Notes under the pieces: model-generated
Told to the model about the DNA's origin: nothing
The model's database searches: none
What the model saw: the letters and a program-made list of their open reading frames with translations, nothing else
Translations under genes and position numbers: made by a program
NCBI RefSeq assembly: GCF_022346615.1
Contig: NZ_JAKRNS010000011.1
Span: 53,555-117,554, forward strand
Reading direction: 5' to 3'
DNA: 64,000 nt
Source of the DNA: Staphylococcus sp. ACRSN
Lineage (GTDB): Bacteria > Bacillota > Bacilli > Staphylococcales > Staphylococcaceae
Shown here: positions 1 through 9,093 of the stretch, one piece after another
How the letters are laid out: each line of letters opens with the position of its first letter
How positions within the stretch are numbered: the first letter of the stretch is position 1

Positions 1-1522
1 CACGATGCGCTATTGTGATCATTGTTGTATTACTAAACGCTGTCATTAAGACATCTTGAATAATTTGTTCTGTCTTAACATCTAGTCCTGTTGCAGGTTC
101 ATCAAATATAAGCAAATCTGGATTTAATAATAGTATCCTAGCTAATTCAATTCTTCTCATTTGACCGCCAGATAACATTTCTCCACCTTCACCAATTACT
201 GTATGGACACCATCTTTTAAAGCACTTACCTTCTGTTTTAACCCTACATCCTCTAATACTTTTAATATCACTCCATCATTATATTCACGAAACATAGCAA
301 TATTATTTTTAATTGAACTACCAAAGATATATGGTTTTTGACTTAAAAATCCTATTTTCATATTTTCATATTTAAATGATACGGTTCCAGATACGGGTTT
401 GAAGTTTTGTACTATCAATTGTGCTAAGGTAGATTTCCCTGCTCCACTTTGTCCTACTAAAGCAATACGATCCCCTTCATGTATATCTATATTAATTTCA
501 TTTAATGCATTTAGGTGCGAATCTAAATATCGATAAGACACATCACGCAGTTGAACAATCGGTGTTTGATACTTATTTACATTCGGTTCTTCTTTTTTCA
601 CTTGAGGTGTTTGATCAAGTAATTCGAATACAGCGTCACTTGCGCCTTCACTTTGTTTACCTGTATGAAATGATTGTCCTAAATCTTTAATAGAATTATA
701 AAACTCAGGCGCTAATATAATTGCTATCGCTGCCGTTTTAAAGTCAATATTATGAAATAAAATCAGACCTAATCCTGCCTCTAACGCAACTAAACCAATG
801 CCTAACATACTAATAAATTCTAGCATTAGTCCTGAGAGAAACGCACTTTTTAATATTTTCATTGTTAAATCTCTAAATGTTGTACTCTCTTCATATAACT
901 CATGTTCTGTCTTATGCGTTTTATTGAATAGTTTTAACGTAATAAGTCCTTTAACCTTATTTAAAAATTGCTGACTAAATTCATTAAGATAAGTCATTTT
1001 ATCCTTTGATTCGTCACGTGTTTTCAAACCAAAAATAATGTAAAACATTGGGATAAATGGTGCAGTCACTATCATAATTAATGCCGTATTTAAATGTATG
1101 AAGCACATTGCTACAATTATAAATAAAGGAATCATCATCGATTTGAATACTTGTGGTAAATAACTATTAAAAAATGATGTAATGCCATCTATATTCTGCG
1201 TCAATGTATTAATTTGTACACCAATTGGTGCGCGTGTTCTTTTTAAAATTACTTGTTTACGTAAATCAAACTTAACAATACTTGCTAATTTATCACCCAT
1301 CATTTGATTGAGGGTATTAAACGTTGCCCTCGCAAGAAGCACAATCAATGTAAATATCATTATTCCTATTAAGCCTTGTTGCGTATTCAATAACAATCTA
1401 TTTAAAATTTCTGCTATTGAAATATTTTGTACTACGACTGTCAATGCTAACAATACACTAAATATAAACATTAGCATTGGATAAATTTTATATTTTAAAA
1501 CTATATTTGTTAATCTTTTCAC
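1..1522 (-). CDS. CydD-like thiol reductant ABC exporter subunit (3' end cut by window)
   Basis: The reading frame is open from a GTG at 1522 to the window edge (about 507 codons); the C-terminus lies outside. An AGGTGAT ribosome site (1534-1528) sits 5 bases before the GTG. The N-terminal part is rich in hydrophobic segments (ABC exporter membrane domain); the ATPase part shows Walker A GQSGAGKST (near 440), signature LSGGQMRR, Walker B LLIFDEPATGLD and the H-loop IAHR close to the edge. Fused membrane-ATPase exporters of this length next to uppP in staphylococci are annotated as CydD/CydC-type thiol (cysteine/glutathione) exporters needed for cytochrome bd assembly; a CydC partner would be expected left of position 1. 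The substrate is inferred from family and locus only. Confidence 0.8.
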   Translation of the reverse strand, partial: MKRLTNIVLKYKIYPMLMFIFSVLLALTVVVQNISIAEILNRLLLNTQQGLIGIMIFTLIVLLARATFNTLNQMMGDKLASIVKFDLRKQVILKRTRAPIGVQINTLTQNIDGITSFFNSYLPQVFKSMMIPLFIIVAMCFIHLNTALIMIVTAPFIPMFYIIFGLKTRDESKDKMTYLNEFSQQFLNKVKGLITLKLFNKTHKTEHELYEESTTFRDLTMKILKSAFLSGLMLEFISMLGIGLVALEAGLGLILFHNIDFKTAAIAIILAPEFYNSIKDLGQSFHTGKQSEGASDAVFELLDQTPQVKKEEPNVNKYQTPIVQLRDVSYRYLDSHLNALNEINIDIHEGDRIALVGQSGAGKSTLAQLIVQNFKPVSGTVSFKYENMKIGFLSQKPYIFGSSIKNNIAMFREYNDGVILKVLEDVGLKQKVSALKDGVHTVIGEGGEMLSGGQMRRIELARILLLNPDLLIFDEPATGLDVKTEQIIQDVLMTAFSNTTMITIAHR

Positions 1523-1799
1523 AAAATATCACCTGTCACATATTATAGACTTATTCTATAAAAGTTGAATTAATTCGCATTGTATTTCAGTGACAATTTT
1601 ATGCTAGTTTCATATTTTTGTCATAATTATAATTTAAATATTAATGTTTAAATTATAATTCTAAAGACGAATAATTATTTCCTATTAAAGTTTCACTATA
1701 AAATCACATATATGTGGTAAATTTCATTTTTATTATGCTATGATTAAAAAATGAAAAGTAGAATATTAATGAATAAAAAAGAAAGAAAGTAGGTAAAAT
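1523..1799. promoter_or_regulatory. Divergent intergenic region, ABC exporter / uppP
   Basis: AT-rich spacer between divergent genes that must hold both promoters. For uppP the best -10 candidate is TATGAT or TATGCT around 1736-1744, just before the ribosome site. No operator or riboswitch was recognised. Confidence 0.4.
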
Positions 1800-2675
1800 A
1801 TGTTAATACTTGAATTAATTAAAGGTATTATCTTGGGTATTGTTGAAGGCTTAACTGAATTTGCCCCTGTATCTTCCACAGGTCACATGATATTAATCGA
1901 CGACATGTGGTTAAAATCAAGTGAGTTTCTTGGTTCTCAGTCCGCTTTCACTTTTAAAATTGTAATACAACTCGGTTCTGTTTTTGCTGGTGCTTGGGTA
2001 TTCAGAGAACGTTATTTTGAAATGCTACATATTGGCAAATATAAATCTGAACCTATTGATGGTATTGGACAAAAGCCTAAACGACTCAATTTATTACATA
2101 TCTTGGTAGGTATGATTCCAGCTGGTATATTAGGTGTACTTTTTGATGATGTAATCGAAAAATATTTATTTAGCGTTCCCACTGTTATGATTGGCCTATT
2201 TATAGGTGCGATTTACATGATTATCGCTGATATTTATAGTAAAAAAGTTACTAATCCTAAAACTGTAGACCAAATTAGTTATTTTCAAGCTTTTGTAATT
2301 GGACTGTCTCAAGCAGTTGCCATGTGGCCTGGATTTAGTAGATCTGGCTCTACAATTTCAACAGGTGTATTGATGAAAATGAATCATAAATCTGCATCAG
2401 ATTTTACATTCATTATGGCCGTTCCAGTTATGTTAGCTGCCAGTGCACTATCGTTGGTTAAAAATATGGAATACATTCATATAAGTGATATCGGATTTTA
2501 TATTTTAGGTTTCTTAGCTGCATTTATTGTAGGTCTAATAGCAATTAAAACTTTCTTATTCTTAATCAGTAAGGTTAAACTTATTCCTTTTGCAATTTAT
2601 CGTATTATATTAGTAATCATCATTGCTATTCTTTACTTTGGATTTGGAATTGGACAAGGCATTACAAATGCATAA
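1800..2675 (+). CDS. uppP: Undecaprenyl-diphosphate phosphatase UppP (BacA)
   Basis: Integral membrane phosphatase that dephosphorylates undecaprenyl pyrophosphate, regenerating the lipid carrier for peptidoglycan and wall teichoic acid; overexpression gives bacitracin resistance in this family. The 291 aa length is typical. Both BacA signatures are present: EGLTEFAPVSSTGH at residues 16-29 (two catalytic Glu, Ser and His) and PGFSRSGST at 177-185 with the essential Arg181. The rest is multi-spanning. It stands alone with its own promoter region and a strong terminator at 2729-2768, beside an ABC exporter gene as in S. aureus. Confidence 0.97.
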   Translation: MLILELIKGIILGIVEGLTEFAPVSSTGHMILIDDMWLKSSEFLGSQSAFTFKIVIQLGSVFAGAWVFRERYFEMLHIGKYKSEPIDGIGQKPKRLNLLHILVGMIPAGILGVLFDDVIEKYLFSVPTVMIGLFIGAIYMIIADIYSKKVTNPKTVDQISYFQAFVIGLSQAVAMWPGFSRSGSTISTGVLMKMNHKSASDFTFIMAVPVMLAASALSLVKNMEYIHISDIGFYILGFLAAFIVGLIAIKTFLFLISKVKLIPFAIYRIILVIIIAILYFGFGIGQGITNA

Positions 2676-2728
2676 ATTAATCACGGAATAATGAACTTAA
2701 TAATCTAAGACATAAATCTTAAAAAGAT

Positions 2729-2768
2729 AGCCAGTAAATGAGTTTTTTCATTTACTGGCTTTTTGTTT
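2729..2768 (+). terminator. Rho-independent terminator of uppP
   Basis: A perfect 13-bp stem (AGCCAGTAAATGA, 2729-2741, with its complement at 2748-2760) around a T-rich loop is followed by TTTTGTTT. Confidence 0.9.
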
Positions 2769-3192
2769 ACAATACTACCTATAATTGACTTACTTTCCTA
2801 GACTATGGTTTCAACCTTAGTCTTCAACTGGCACTACTTCCTCAAAAATTCCTCAAAACACTTCGCAAATTCTGGCGATTTCACATTTAAACAATAGTAT
2901 AAATTAATTGTCTAATTTTACATTTGTTTAGTGCTTATTTTATAAATACCTTTACTCATGCTATATTAATAAGCACATTATACCGATTTAGAATAAAAAA
3001 GAGCGCTAATCTATTACAAATCAACTCTCCTATTTTATTTAAATAATATGTAAATCTTGAAAATTAGTCATTGGTAAGTTGAGCGCTATTTATTTATTTT
3101 TCATAAGCCTTTTATAAAACTGTAATTACAGTTTATTTTCATGTATCATAGGGTAATATGAAGATAGTATAAATTAAATGGAGGCAACGAGT
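2769..3192 (+). promoter_or_regulatory. Upstream region of the 3193 operon with an 18-bp palindrome
   Basis: About 420 bases with no convincing gene. It contains a perfect palindrome AAACTGTAATTACAGTTT at 3117-3134, just upstream of a plausible promoter (-10 candidates TAATAT or TATAAA between 3153 and 3176). The octamer GAGCGCTA occurs twice (near 3001 and 3081); AGCGCT is itself palindromic, so the two copies could pair. No known riboswitch is seen. Confidence 0.4.
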
Positions 3193-3894
3193 ATGAACAA
3201 AAAACAATTAATCAAAACAATCATCACAGTAGCTCCTGTGTTTTTAGTACCTCTAATTGTAGAGAGAAAAAAAATAAAAGAACATCCAGATGTTAAAAAA
3301 GCGACAGACAAAACTGTAAGTGCTTCAAAAACAGTAGCAGGCAAATCTGTACAATTCAAAGATACGGTAGTTGAAAAATCATCTAACGCTAAAGACTATG
3401 TTGCAGAAAAGAAACATGATAGAGATCAAAAACGCGAACTTAAACGTATCGCTAAAGAACACGACCCTGCTTATATCGAGAAAAAGGGCGAAAAACTAGC
3501 TAAAGAAAACCGTAAAGAAGCGAATAAGATGGATAAGCTCTTACAAAAAAATATTGATAAACGTCATAAGCAAGAAGAGAAATTACGTGAAGAAAATAAA
3601 AAACAACGTATCAAAGATATGAAGCAAGCTAACAAACACATGGAGAAAATTGGCTTAACACCAGGTAAACTTGACGATGAAACAGAGAAAAAAGGCGAAA
3701 AACTAGAAAAAAATAATCGTAAAGATATTAATAAATTGGATAAAGTTTTACAAAAAAATATCGATAAGCGCCATAAACAAGAAGAGAAAGCGCAAGAGCA
3801 GAATAAAAAAGCAAGATTGTCTGAATTTAAGAAGTACAAAAATTATGTAGCTAAAAGCGTCGTAAAACAAAGCAATGAAGAAAATGGTAAATAA
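3193..3894 (+). CDS. Membrane-anchored, charged coiled-coil protein with a tandem repeat
   Basis: Function not recognised. The start at 3193 is preferred over an ATG at 3178 because GGAGG at 3180-3184 lies 8 bases upstream and overlaps the earlier ATG. Of 233 residues, about 8-24 form one hydrophobic segment; the rest is extremely Lys/Glu-rich and predicted helical. Residues 97-141 and 166-210 are two copies of one unit (KKGEKL..., shared DKxLQKNIDKRHKQEEK), a tandem repeat 69 residues apart. The first 60 residues recall YtxH-like stress proteins, but this is weak. It is the first gene of a tight operon with the UPF0178 and LOG genes (4-base and 15-base gaps). Confidence 0.8.
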   Translation: MNKKQLIKTIITVAPVFLVPLIVERKKIKEHPDVKKATDKTVSASKTVAGKSVQFKDTVVEKSSNAKDYVAEKKHDRDQKRELKRIAKEHDPAYIEKKGEKLAKENRKEANKMDKLLQKNIDKRHKQEEKLREENKKQRIKDMKQANKHMEKIGLTPGKLDDETEKKGEKLEKNNRKDINKLDKVLQKNIDKRHKQEEKAQEQNKKARLSEFKKYKNYVAKSVVKQSNEENGK

Positions 3895-3898
3895 TTAA

Positions 3899-4348
3899 AT
3901 GACACGGGTCATAATAGACGGAGATGCTTGTCCTGTAACCAATTCAGTAATTGAATTGACCAAAGGGACAGGCATTTTTGTTATCATTGTACGTAGTTTC
4001 AGTCATTATTCTACTGTAATGCAGCCTGCTCATGTAGACACAATATATGTCGACGATGGTCCAGATGCTGTGGATTATCGTATTGTAAAACTTGCTAAAT
4101 CAAAAGATGTTGTTATTACACAAGATTATGGGTTAGCTAGCTTACTTATCAATAAAGTACATATTGTACTTCATCATAAAGGATTCCAATTTGATGACCA
4201 AAATATTAATACATTACTAGAACAAAGACACACAAGTGCACAAATTAGGAAAAGTGGTGGTAGAACAAAAGGCCCACCCCCATTCACTAATCAAGATATT
4301 AAATTATTTGAGTTTCATTTTTCTACTTTAATTAAAGACTTAATTTAA
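3899..4348 (+). CDS. UPF0178 family protein (YaiI/YqxD)
   Basis: 149 aa, the usual length of the YaiI/YqxD family. The N-terminal IDGDACPV and the RKSGGRTKGPPP stretch near residues 118-129 are its hallmarks. The fold is PIN/NYN-nuclease-like with conserved acidic residues (D8, D10; VDDGPDAVD near 51-59), so a nuclease role is possible but unproven. The ribosome site is poor and the start is 4 bases after the preceding stop, which suggests translational coupling. Confidence 0.9.
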   Translation: MTRVIIDGDACPVTNSVIELTKGTGIFVIIVRSFSHYSTVMQPAHVDTIYVDDGPDAVDYRIVKLAKSKDVVITQDYGLASLLINKVHIVLHHKGFQFDDQNINTLLEQRHTSAQIRKSGGRTKGPPPFTNQDIKLFEFHFSTLIKDLI

Positions 4349-4363
4349 AAAGGAGGATTAATT

Positions 4364-4930
4364 ATGAAAAGAATTGCTGTTTATTGTGGTGCAAGCAAAG
4401 GTAAAAATGATATCTATATGAAAGAAGCTTATGAATTAGGAAAATACATGGCAGAACAAGGTTATGAATTAATATTCGGTGCAGGTTCAGTAGGTATAAT
4501 GGGTGCTATTCAAGACGGTGTATTAGATTATGGTGGTCGAGCAATAGGTGTAATGCCTAATATGTTAAATGAAAGAGAAATTACAAGCCAAAACTTAACT
4601 GAGCTTATACTTGTAGATTCTATGCACGAAAGAAAATTCAAAATGGCAGAACTTGCAGATGCATTTGTTATGGCACCAGGAGGCGCAGGTTCATTAGAAG
4701 AATTTTTTGAAATGTATAGTTGGTCACAAATCGGTATTCATGAAAAGCCCATCGCGATCTATAACATAAACCAATTTTTCAATCCATTAAGCACTATGCT
4801 ACAACACATGATTGACGAAGGTTTTATCGATGATAAATACAAATCTTTAGCCCCACTTTGTGATACACCTGAATCTTTATTTGAAACACTTAATAAATAT
4901 CAACCATTAGGATCTAGAACTTATGATTAA
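4364..4930 (+). CDS. LOG family protein (TIGR00730, YvdD-like)
   Basis: 188 aa, typical for LOG nucleotide hydrolases that cleave the N-glycosidic bond of nucleoside 5'-monophosphates (phosphoribohydrolase activity; cytokinin activation in plants and some bacteria). The hallmark PGGAGSLEEFFE (about residues 106-117) is present, with GAGSVGIMG near 41-49 and the conserved HERK at 90-93. A strong AAGGAGG precedes the ATG. It is last in the 3193-4930 operon and ends at a terminator. The physiological substrate in staphylococci is not known to me. Confidence 0.9.
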   Translation: MKRIAVYCGASKGKNDIYMKEAYELGKYMAEQGYELIFGAGSVGIMGAIQDGVLDYGGRAIGVMPNMLNEREITSQNLTELILVDSMHERKFKMAELADAFVMAPGGAGSLEEFFEMYSWSQIGIHEKPIAIYNINQFFNPLSTMLQHMIDEGFIDDKYKSLAPLCDTPESLFETLNKYQPLGSRTYD

Positions 4931-4969
4931 AATGACTTTCTAAGTATTCACAATTTCAATAGTAATTTA

Positions 4970-5008
4970 AAGCAAATCATTTTGATTTTTAAATTGATTT
5001 GCTTTTTT
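4970..5008 (+). terminator. Terminator of the 3193-4930 operon
   Basis: Ten-bp stem AAGCAAATCA (4970-4979) with TGATTTGCTT (4994-5003), then TTTT. Confidence 0.8.
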
Positions 5009-5181
5009 AAATGCTGCATAAACAAATTATTTTTAAAGCTTCACTTTTAAAATGTACTTGTTTTCTACTTTAAACAGATATAATGTCTTGCTCTATGACG
5101 CACTAGCTTTTCACTAAAATAATGATATAGTCCTGTTTATATAAAAATGTCAAACATCTTAAAGTTTCACGTTAAACACAT

Positions 5182-5802
5182 TTATGACATAAATAATTGA
5201 ACTAATTGTTTCACAATCATCAATGCCACAATCAAAATAATGATACTCGATATTTTATTTAAAGCCTTAATATAAATACCCGTTTTATCGAACCGATGAA
5301 AGTACTTTCCTAAAATTGCTAAACTAATAAACCATAACCAGGATACAATGATCGTTGCAATAGTAAATGCAATTTTTCGTTCATCATGATATAAAGTCGC
5401 ATTCGTACCAATTACACCCACTGTATCCATAACTGCATGAGGATTTAAAATAGATACAGAAATAGCAAAACTGATCTGTTTTTTTATAGACATACGTTCT
5501 TGTTGATTCATTTTTGTCGAATTTTCGTGCCAAAGTGCCCATGCCATATAAATTAAAAATACCAACCCAACACAATAAATAATCACTTGTAATACAGGTA
5601 TAGAATAAAAAATGATTGAGACACCTAATATTGCAAGTAAAATCAATACTGTATCGCAAAGACCGGCAGTAATAATCACAGGTACAACACTTTTTAGCCC
5701 TTTATAATTGACTCCTTGATTAAAAATAAAAATATTTTGTGCCCCTAATGGCAATATCAAACCTAATGCTAAAATAAAGCCATGAATGATTGGTTCTAAC
5801 AC
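5182..5802 (-). CDS. LysE/ArgO family amino acid exporter
   Basis: 206 aa with about six membrane segments and the N-terminal LysE/RhtB signature (LPLGAQNIFIFNQG, near residues 18-31), closer to ArgO/LysE than to RhtB. Such proteins export basic or other amino acids across the membrane. The start is a GTG at 5802 with AGGAGG (5816-5811) 8 bases upstream. It is divergent from a MocR regulator 140 bp away, the classic arrangement of a regulator next to the exporter it controls. The exported substrate cannot be read from sequence. Confidence 0.88.
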   Translation of the reverse strand: MLEPIIHGFILALGLILPLGAQNIFIFNQGVNYKGLKSVVPVIITAGLCDTVLILLAILGVSIIFYSIPVLQVIIYCVGLVFLIYMAWALWHENSTKMNQQERMSIKKQISFAISVSILNPHAVMDTVGVIGTNATLYHDERKIAFTIATIIVSWLWFISLAILGKYFHRFDKTGIYIKALNKISSIIILIVALMIVKQLVQLFMS

Positions 5803-5942
5803 TTAAATTACCTCCTACAGGTTATATTAATAATTACTTTTTTTGAATCTACAATAATTTATAATCACTATGCTATAATAAATCTTAATTATTTTGACCA
5901 ACCAAAGCATAATTTGTAACCCAACCAGGAGGTGTCACTGCA
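5803..5942. promoter_or_regulatory. Shared control region of the lysE-like / mocR-like pair
   Basis: The 140-bp divergent spacer must hold both promoters and probably the MocR operator. TATAAT occurs at about 5874-5879 on the + strand as a -10 candidate for the regulator. Confidence 0.45.
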
Positions 5943-7373
5943 TTGTCTAAAGCTAAATACCAACAAATCATTGATGATATACTATTACAAATTCAAGAGG
6001 GTAAACTTGAATCCGGTATGAAATTACCAACGCAAAGAAGCTTAGCATCTCAATACAACGTTAATCGTTCAACAGTGATACAAGCACTCGAAATTTTACA
6101 TAGTTATGGCACTATTGAGAGTAAACCTAGAAAAGGCATGTTTATTACTGACAATAAATGGAATACTTATCTGAATGACAACATTCAATGGCAGAGTTAT
6201 ATTAGTCACAGCACTACAAAAAACAATCAATATTTTATACAACGCATTAACGAATTAGAGTTTAAACCTCAATTACAGAGGTTAAGTACAGGTGAATTAA
6301 ATCCCAATTTAATACCCAATAGTAAATTTCAAAAAATATTATCAGAATGCTCTATTGAATCATTGAACTCAAATTATGAGTATCCACTTGGTAACCTCAA
6401 ATTAAGAGAAGCAATTGTAAATCATGTCCAACAATGGGGTATTCAATGTACCGTTGATCAAGTATGTATAACTTCTGGAGCTTTACAAGGATTAAAGCTT
6501 ATCGCAGATGGCTTATTAGTCCCAAAATCTGATATCATTATTGAAACACCGTCATATATAAATTCTATTAGAACTTGGCACAATATACGAGCTAAATTAA
6601 AAGCATTACCTATTTCAACGATTAAGAAAAATATAAATCATATCTTTAACAATTCAAACCATTTTAGGCATAGTCTTTTTTATACAATTCCAACTTGTCA
6701 TAATCCGACACAAAATAATTATACTAACACTGAGCGTATGAAAATTGTACAACAGTGCCAACAACAAGGCATTCCTATTGTCGAAGATGATGTCTATGGA
6801 GAATTATATTTTCACCATCAACGTCCACAACCTTTAAAATCTTTAGATAAAAATGATAATATCTTATATTTAGGTAGTCTATCGAAAACAGTCAGTCCTG
6901 GTTTAAGAATCGGTTGGATAATTGGTAAAACCTCTGTAATATCACATTTAGCTGATTTAAAAATGCAAAATGATTATGGCGCAAGCTCAATTTCACAGTT
7001 TATAGCAGCTCAATGGCTAGCAAATCCACAATACCATCATCAACATATACAGAATTTAAAAGAAAAACTATTAATAAAGAGAGACCAATTTTTACAATCA
7101 CTAAATAAGTATTTTAATCAACTTGGTAGTTGGGATATTCCAACTGGCTCATTCTATATTTGGTTCAACTTATATCGTACAATAGATATGAAACAACTTT
7201 TTGATTTAGCAGTACAACACAATATATTGATTAATCCCGGAGAAATTTATAGCGTTGATGCCAAGCAAGCTATAAGATTTTCATATGCTTATATCGAAAT
7301 TGATAAAATAGATCACTCACTAAAAATATTAAGTGAACTCATAATTAAATTGCAAAATATAGATTGTGAATAA
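5943..7373 (+). CDS. MocR-family regulator (GntR HTH fused to aminotransferase domain)
   Basis: 476 aa. Residues 1-70 are a GntR winged helix (QRSLASQYNVNRSTVIQALE is the recognition region); residues about 110-470 are a fold-type I aminotransferase domain with the PLP lysine in LGSLSKTVSPG (K315), the NPTQ loop at 254-257 and VEDDVYGEL near 280. MocR proteins bind PLP and sense amino acids or vitamers rather than catalyse. The start is TTG at 5943, chosen because AGGAGGTG (5927-5934) lies 8 bases upstream. The divergent LysE exporter is the likely target. PdxR would be the alternative, but no pdx genes adjoin. Confidence 0.9.
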   Translation: MSKAKYQQIIDDILLQIQEGKLESGMKLPTQRSLASQYNVNRSTVIQALEILHSYGTIESKPRKGMFITDNKWNTYLNDNIQWQSYISHSTTKNNQYFIQRINELEFKPQLQRLSTGELNPNLIPNSKFQKILSECSIESLNSNYEYPLGNLKLREAIVNHVQQWGIQCTVDQVCITSGALQGLKLIADGLLVPKSDIIIETPSYINSIRTWHNIRAKLKALPISTIKKNINHIFNNSNHFRHSLFYTIPTCHNPTQNNYTNTERMKIVQQCQQQGIPIVEDDVYGELYFHHQRPQPLKSLDKNDNILYLGSLSKTVSPGLRIGWIIGKTSVISHLADLKMQNDYGASSISQFIAAQWLANPQYHHQHIQNLKEKLLIKRDQFLQSLNKYFNQLGSWDIPTGSFYIWFNLYRTIDMKQLFDLAVQHNILINPGEIYSVDAKQAIRFSYAYIEIDKIDHSLKILSELIIKLQNIDCE

Positions 7374-7377
7374 AAAA

Positions 7378-7420
7378 AGCGAGACATAAATCTATTACAA
7401 ACGATTTATGTCTCACTTTT
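7378..7420 (+). terminator. Terminator of the mocR-like gene
   Basis: GAGACATAAAT (7381-7391) pairs perfectly with ATTTATGTCTC (7404-7414), followed by ACTTTT. The stem carries the GACATAAATC word that recurs between genes in this window. Confidence 0.8.
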
Positions 7421-7525
7421 ATAAGTGCTAAATTGATTTAAAAATACCTTTAAATAAAAATAATTGAATAAATTACCTTACATTTTTGGCATGCGTTGAG
7501 ACATTACTAATGCCCCCTACTCTTT

Positions 7526-8074
7526 TCACTCTTCAGTCAAACTAATATAATAACGCACACATTTTTTCAATTCATGATAAGAACTCAATTCTGGGTACTC
7601 AAAATAATCGTAAACTTTCATGCCAATTTTTTCCATAACTTTACGTGAAGGTGTATTGTTTTCTGTAGAAAAAGCATATATTTCTTGAATACCTTTTTGC
7701 TTCGCATACTGTAATACGGCCTCTGCACCTTCAGTAGCAAGTCCATTTCCCCAAACTTCCGGTATTAAGCGCCAACCTATTTCATAAAAAGGGATTTCTT
7801 CAAAATTATATTTACTATCTTTAGTTATGTAATTAACGCCTATAAAACCCAACCATCCATTCGTCTCTTTTAGCTCTACAGCAAAAAGACCAATACTTTC
7901 TTGATTAATTGTTTTCTGCATTTTATTCATATCATTTTCTGAACGTTGGTAACTTAATAAACTTGGAAAGTATCTTCGAACTTGTGGATTAGCATTCATT
8001 TGCTGAAAAAGTTTTAAATCTTTTTCTTCCCAGTCACGTAACCTTAAACGTTCAGTTTCAATATAAACTGTCAT
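7526..8074 (-). CDS. GNAT acetyltransferase, RimJ/RimL type
   Basis: 182 aa, the length of RimJ/RimL-like N-acetyltransferases. It begins with TERLRLRDWEEKDL, typical of Acetyltransf_3 proteins, and has the acetyl-CoA loop region EVWGNGLATEGA (near residues 109-120) and NTPSRKVMEKIGMK near 140-153. Substrate unknown; ribosomal protein N-termini, antibiotics or small amines are all possible. A GAGGTG ribosome site precedes ATG 8074. Single gene. Confidence 0.88.
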   Translation of the reverse strand: MTVYIETERLRLRDWEEKDLKLFQQMNANPQVRRYFPSLLSYQRSENDMNKMQKTINQESIGLFAVELKETNGWLGFIGVNYITKDSKYNFEEIPFYEIGWRLIPEVWGNGLATEGAEAVLQYAKQKGIQEIYAFSTENNTPSRKVMEKIGMKVYDYFEYPELSSYHELKKCVRYYISLTEE

Positions 8075-8170
8075 CTGTTACACCTCTATACTGGTTGATT
8101 AACAATCTAATACAAAAGTAACGCGATATGAATAATCATAACGCGCTACACCCCTTACATCAAAAATTAA

Positions 8171-8467
8171 CTAAGCTCTTGAAATATAACTAATTAACTC
8201 CACATTAACCGGTATTTCTTTCAAACGATTACGTTCAGTCTTTGGAGCAGTAAATGTCGCATCAATAAAATCATTTTGATGATTTAGTTGATATGTAGCC
8301 ACAAATGTATCTGTATCTGATTCAAAGTTTGGTAAATGTGCGATAACACGTTTAATTTCACCAGTAGAATCTTTAATTTGTCTACCCGTTATATTTTCTA
8401 TTTCTCTACCTAGTTCTGGTAAAGTAATTGATCGACCTTCTAATAAATTAAAATCTTGTTCATGCAT
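8171..8467 (-). CDS. Hypothetical protein, 98 aa
   Basis: Not recognised. Acidic-to-neutral soluble protein with no signal peptide or membrane segment. A good GAGAGGT site lies 9 bases before ATG 8467, and the frame has ordinary codon use, so it is probably real. It is separated from its neighbours by about 95 and 365 bp and looks monocistronic. Confidence 0.7.
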   Translation of the reverse strand: MHEQDFNLLEGRSITLPELGREIENITGRQIKDSTGEIKRVIAHLPNFESDTDTFVATYQLNHQNDFIDATFTAPKTERNRLKEIPVNVELISYISRA

Positions 8468-8832
8468 AATAATTACCTCTCTCCTTATATAGGATAATTA
8501 CACATTTGCTTTATCCTAAATTTAAATATGCTCGTAAAACAAATGTAAAACAACATAACTACCCTGTAAGCCAATACTTTTTTTATACTTTAAATTAATA
8601 CACATATACTAAACTGCTTTTATCATTATTGATACCCATTATAACAAGTAGCAAAACCACATTACAATAATTTCCTAGGAAATATGCTATAAAACTACAT
8701 ATTTTAAAACACTTATTTCTAATAAATTTACGAATGTTTATATACTATAATTTCATTCGATATTTACTGTTATTCAGTTAAATCCCTCATTCACTCTACA
8801 ATCAGTTTTCTATATTATTTCTATAAATTTTA
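8468..8832. other. AT-rich intergenic region, no feature seen
   Basis: Very AT-rich 365-base spacer upstream of the 98-aa protein and downstream of the small lipoprotein. No strong hairpin, coding frame or recognisable operator was found. Confidence 0.4.
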
Positions 8833-9045
8833 TTATGTGTCTGCATTTATTTCTTTTTCTAAATCTTTAGATTTATCTTTTAATTTATCATGTTGCTTTT
8901 GCAGTTTTTCTTTTTGTTCCTTTAGAGATTTATTATCTTTTTCCAACTTTTGAACATCTTTTTCTAACGTTGCTTTCTCATCACTTTTTCCACACGCAGT
9001 TAGCGAAAGTGTAGACGCTAATATCAAGGCTAGACATTTCTTCAT
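8833..9045 (-). CDS. Small lipoprotein with coiled-coil tail
   Basis: 70 aa. A lipoprotein signal peptide (MKK, hydrophobic core) ends in the lipobox LTAC with lipidation at C18; the remaining 52 residues are almost all Lys, Glu, Asp, Gln and Leu in heptad-like order, a predicted single coiled coil. An AAGGAG site precedes ATG 9045. It would sit as a helical rod on the outer face of the membrane. Role unknown. It is downstream of, and on the same strand as, the acetyltransferase at 9094. Confidence 0.82.
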   Translation of the reverse strand: MKKCLALILASTLSLTACGKSDEKATLEKDVQKLEKDNKSLKEQKEKLQKQHDKLKDKSKDLEKEINADT

Positions 9046-9093
9046 TAAAGTTCTCCTTTTCCATACGTTATCACAATTATCTTATCATTTATC

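Noticed and set aside
505..690. 61-codon + strand frame
   Set aside because: Lies inside the ABC exporter gene on the other strand, just downstream of its Walker A region; no independent support.
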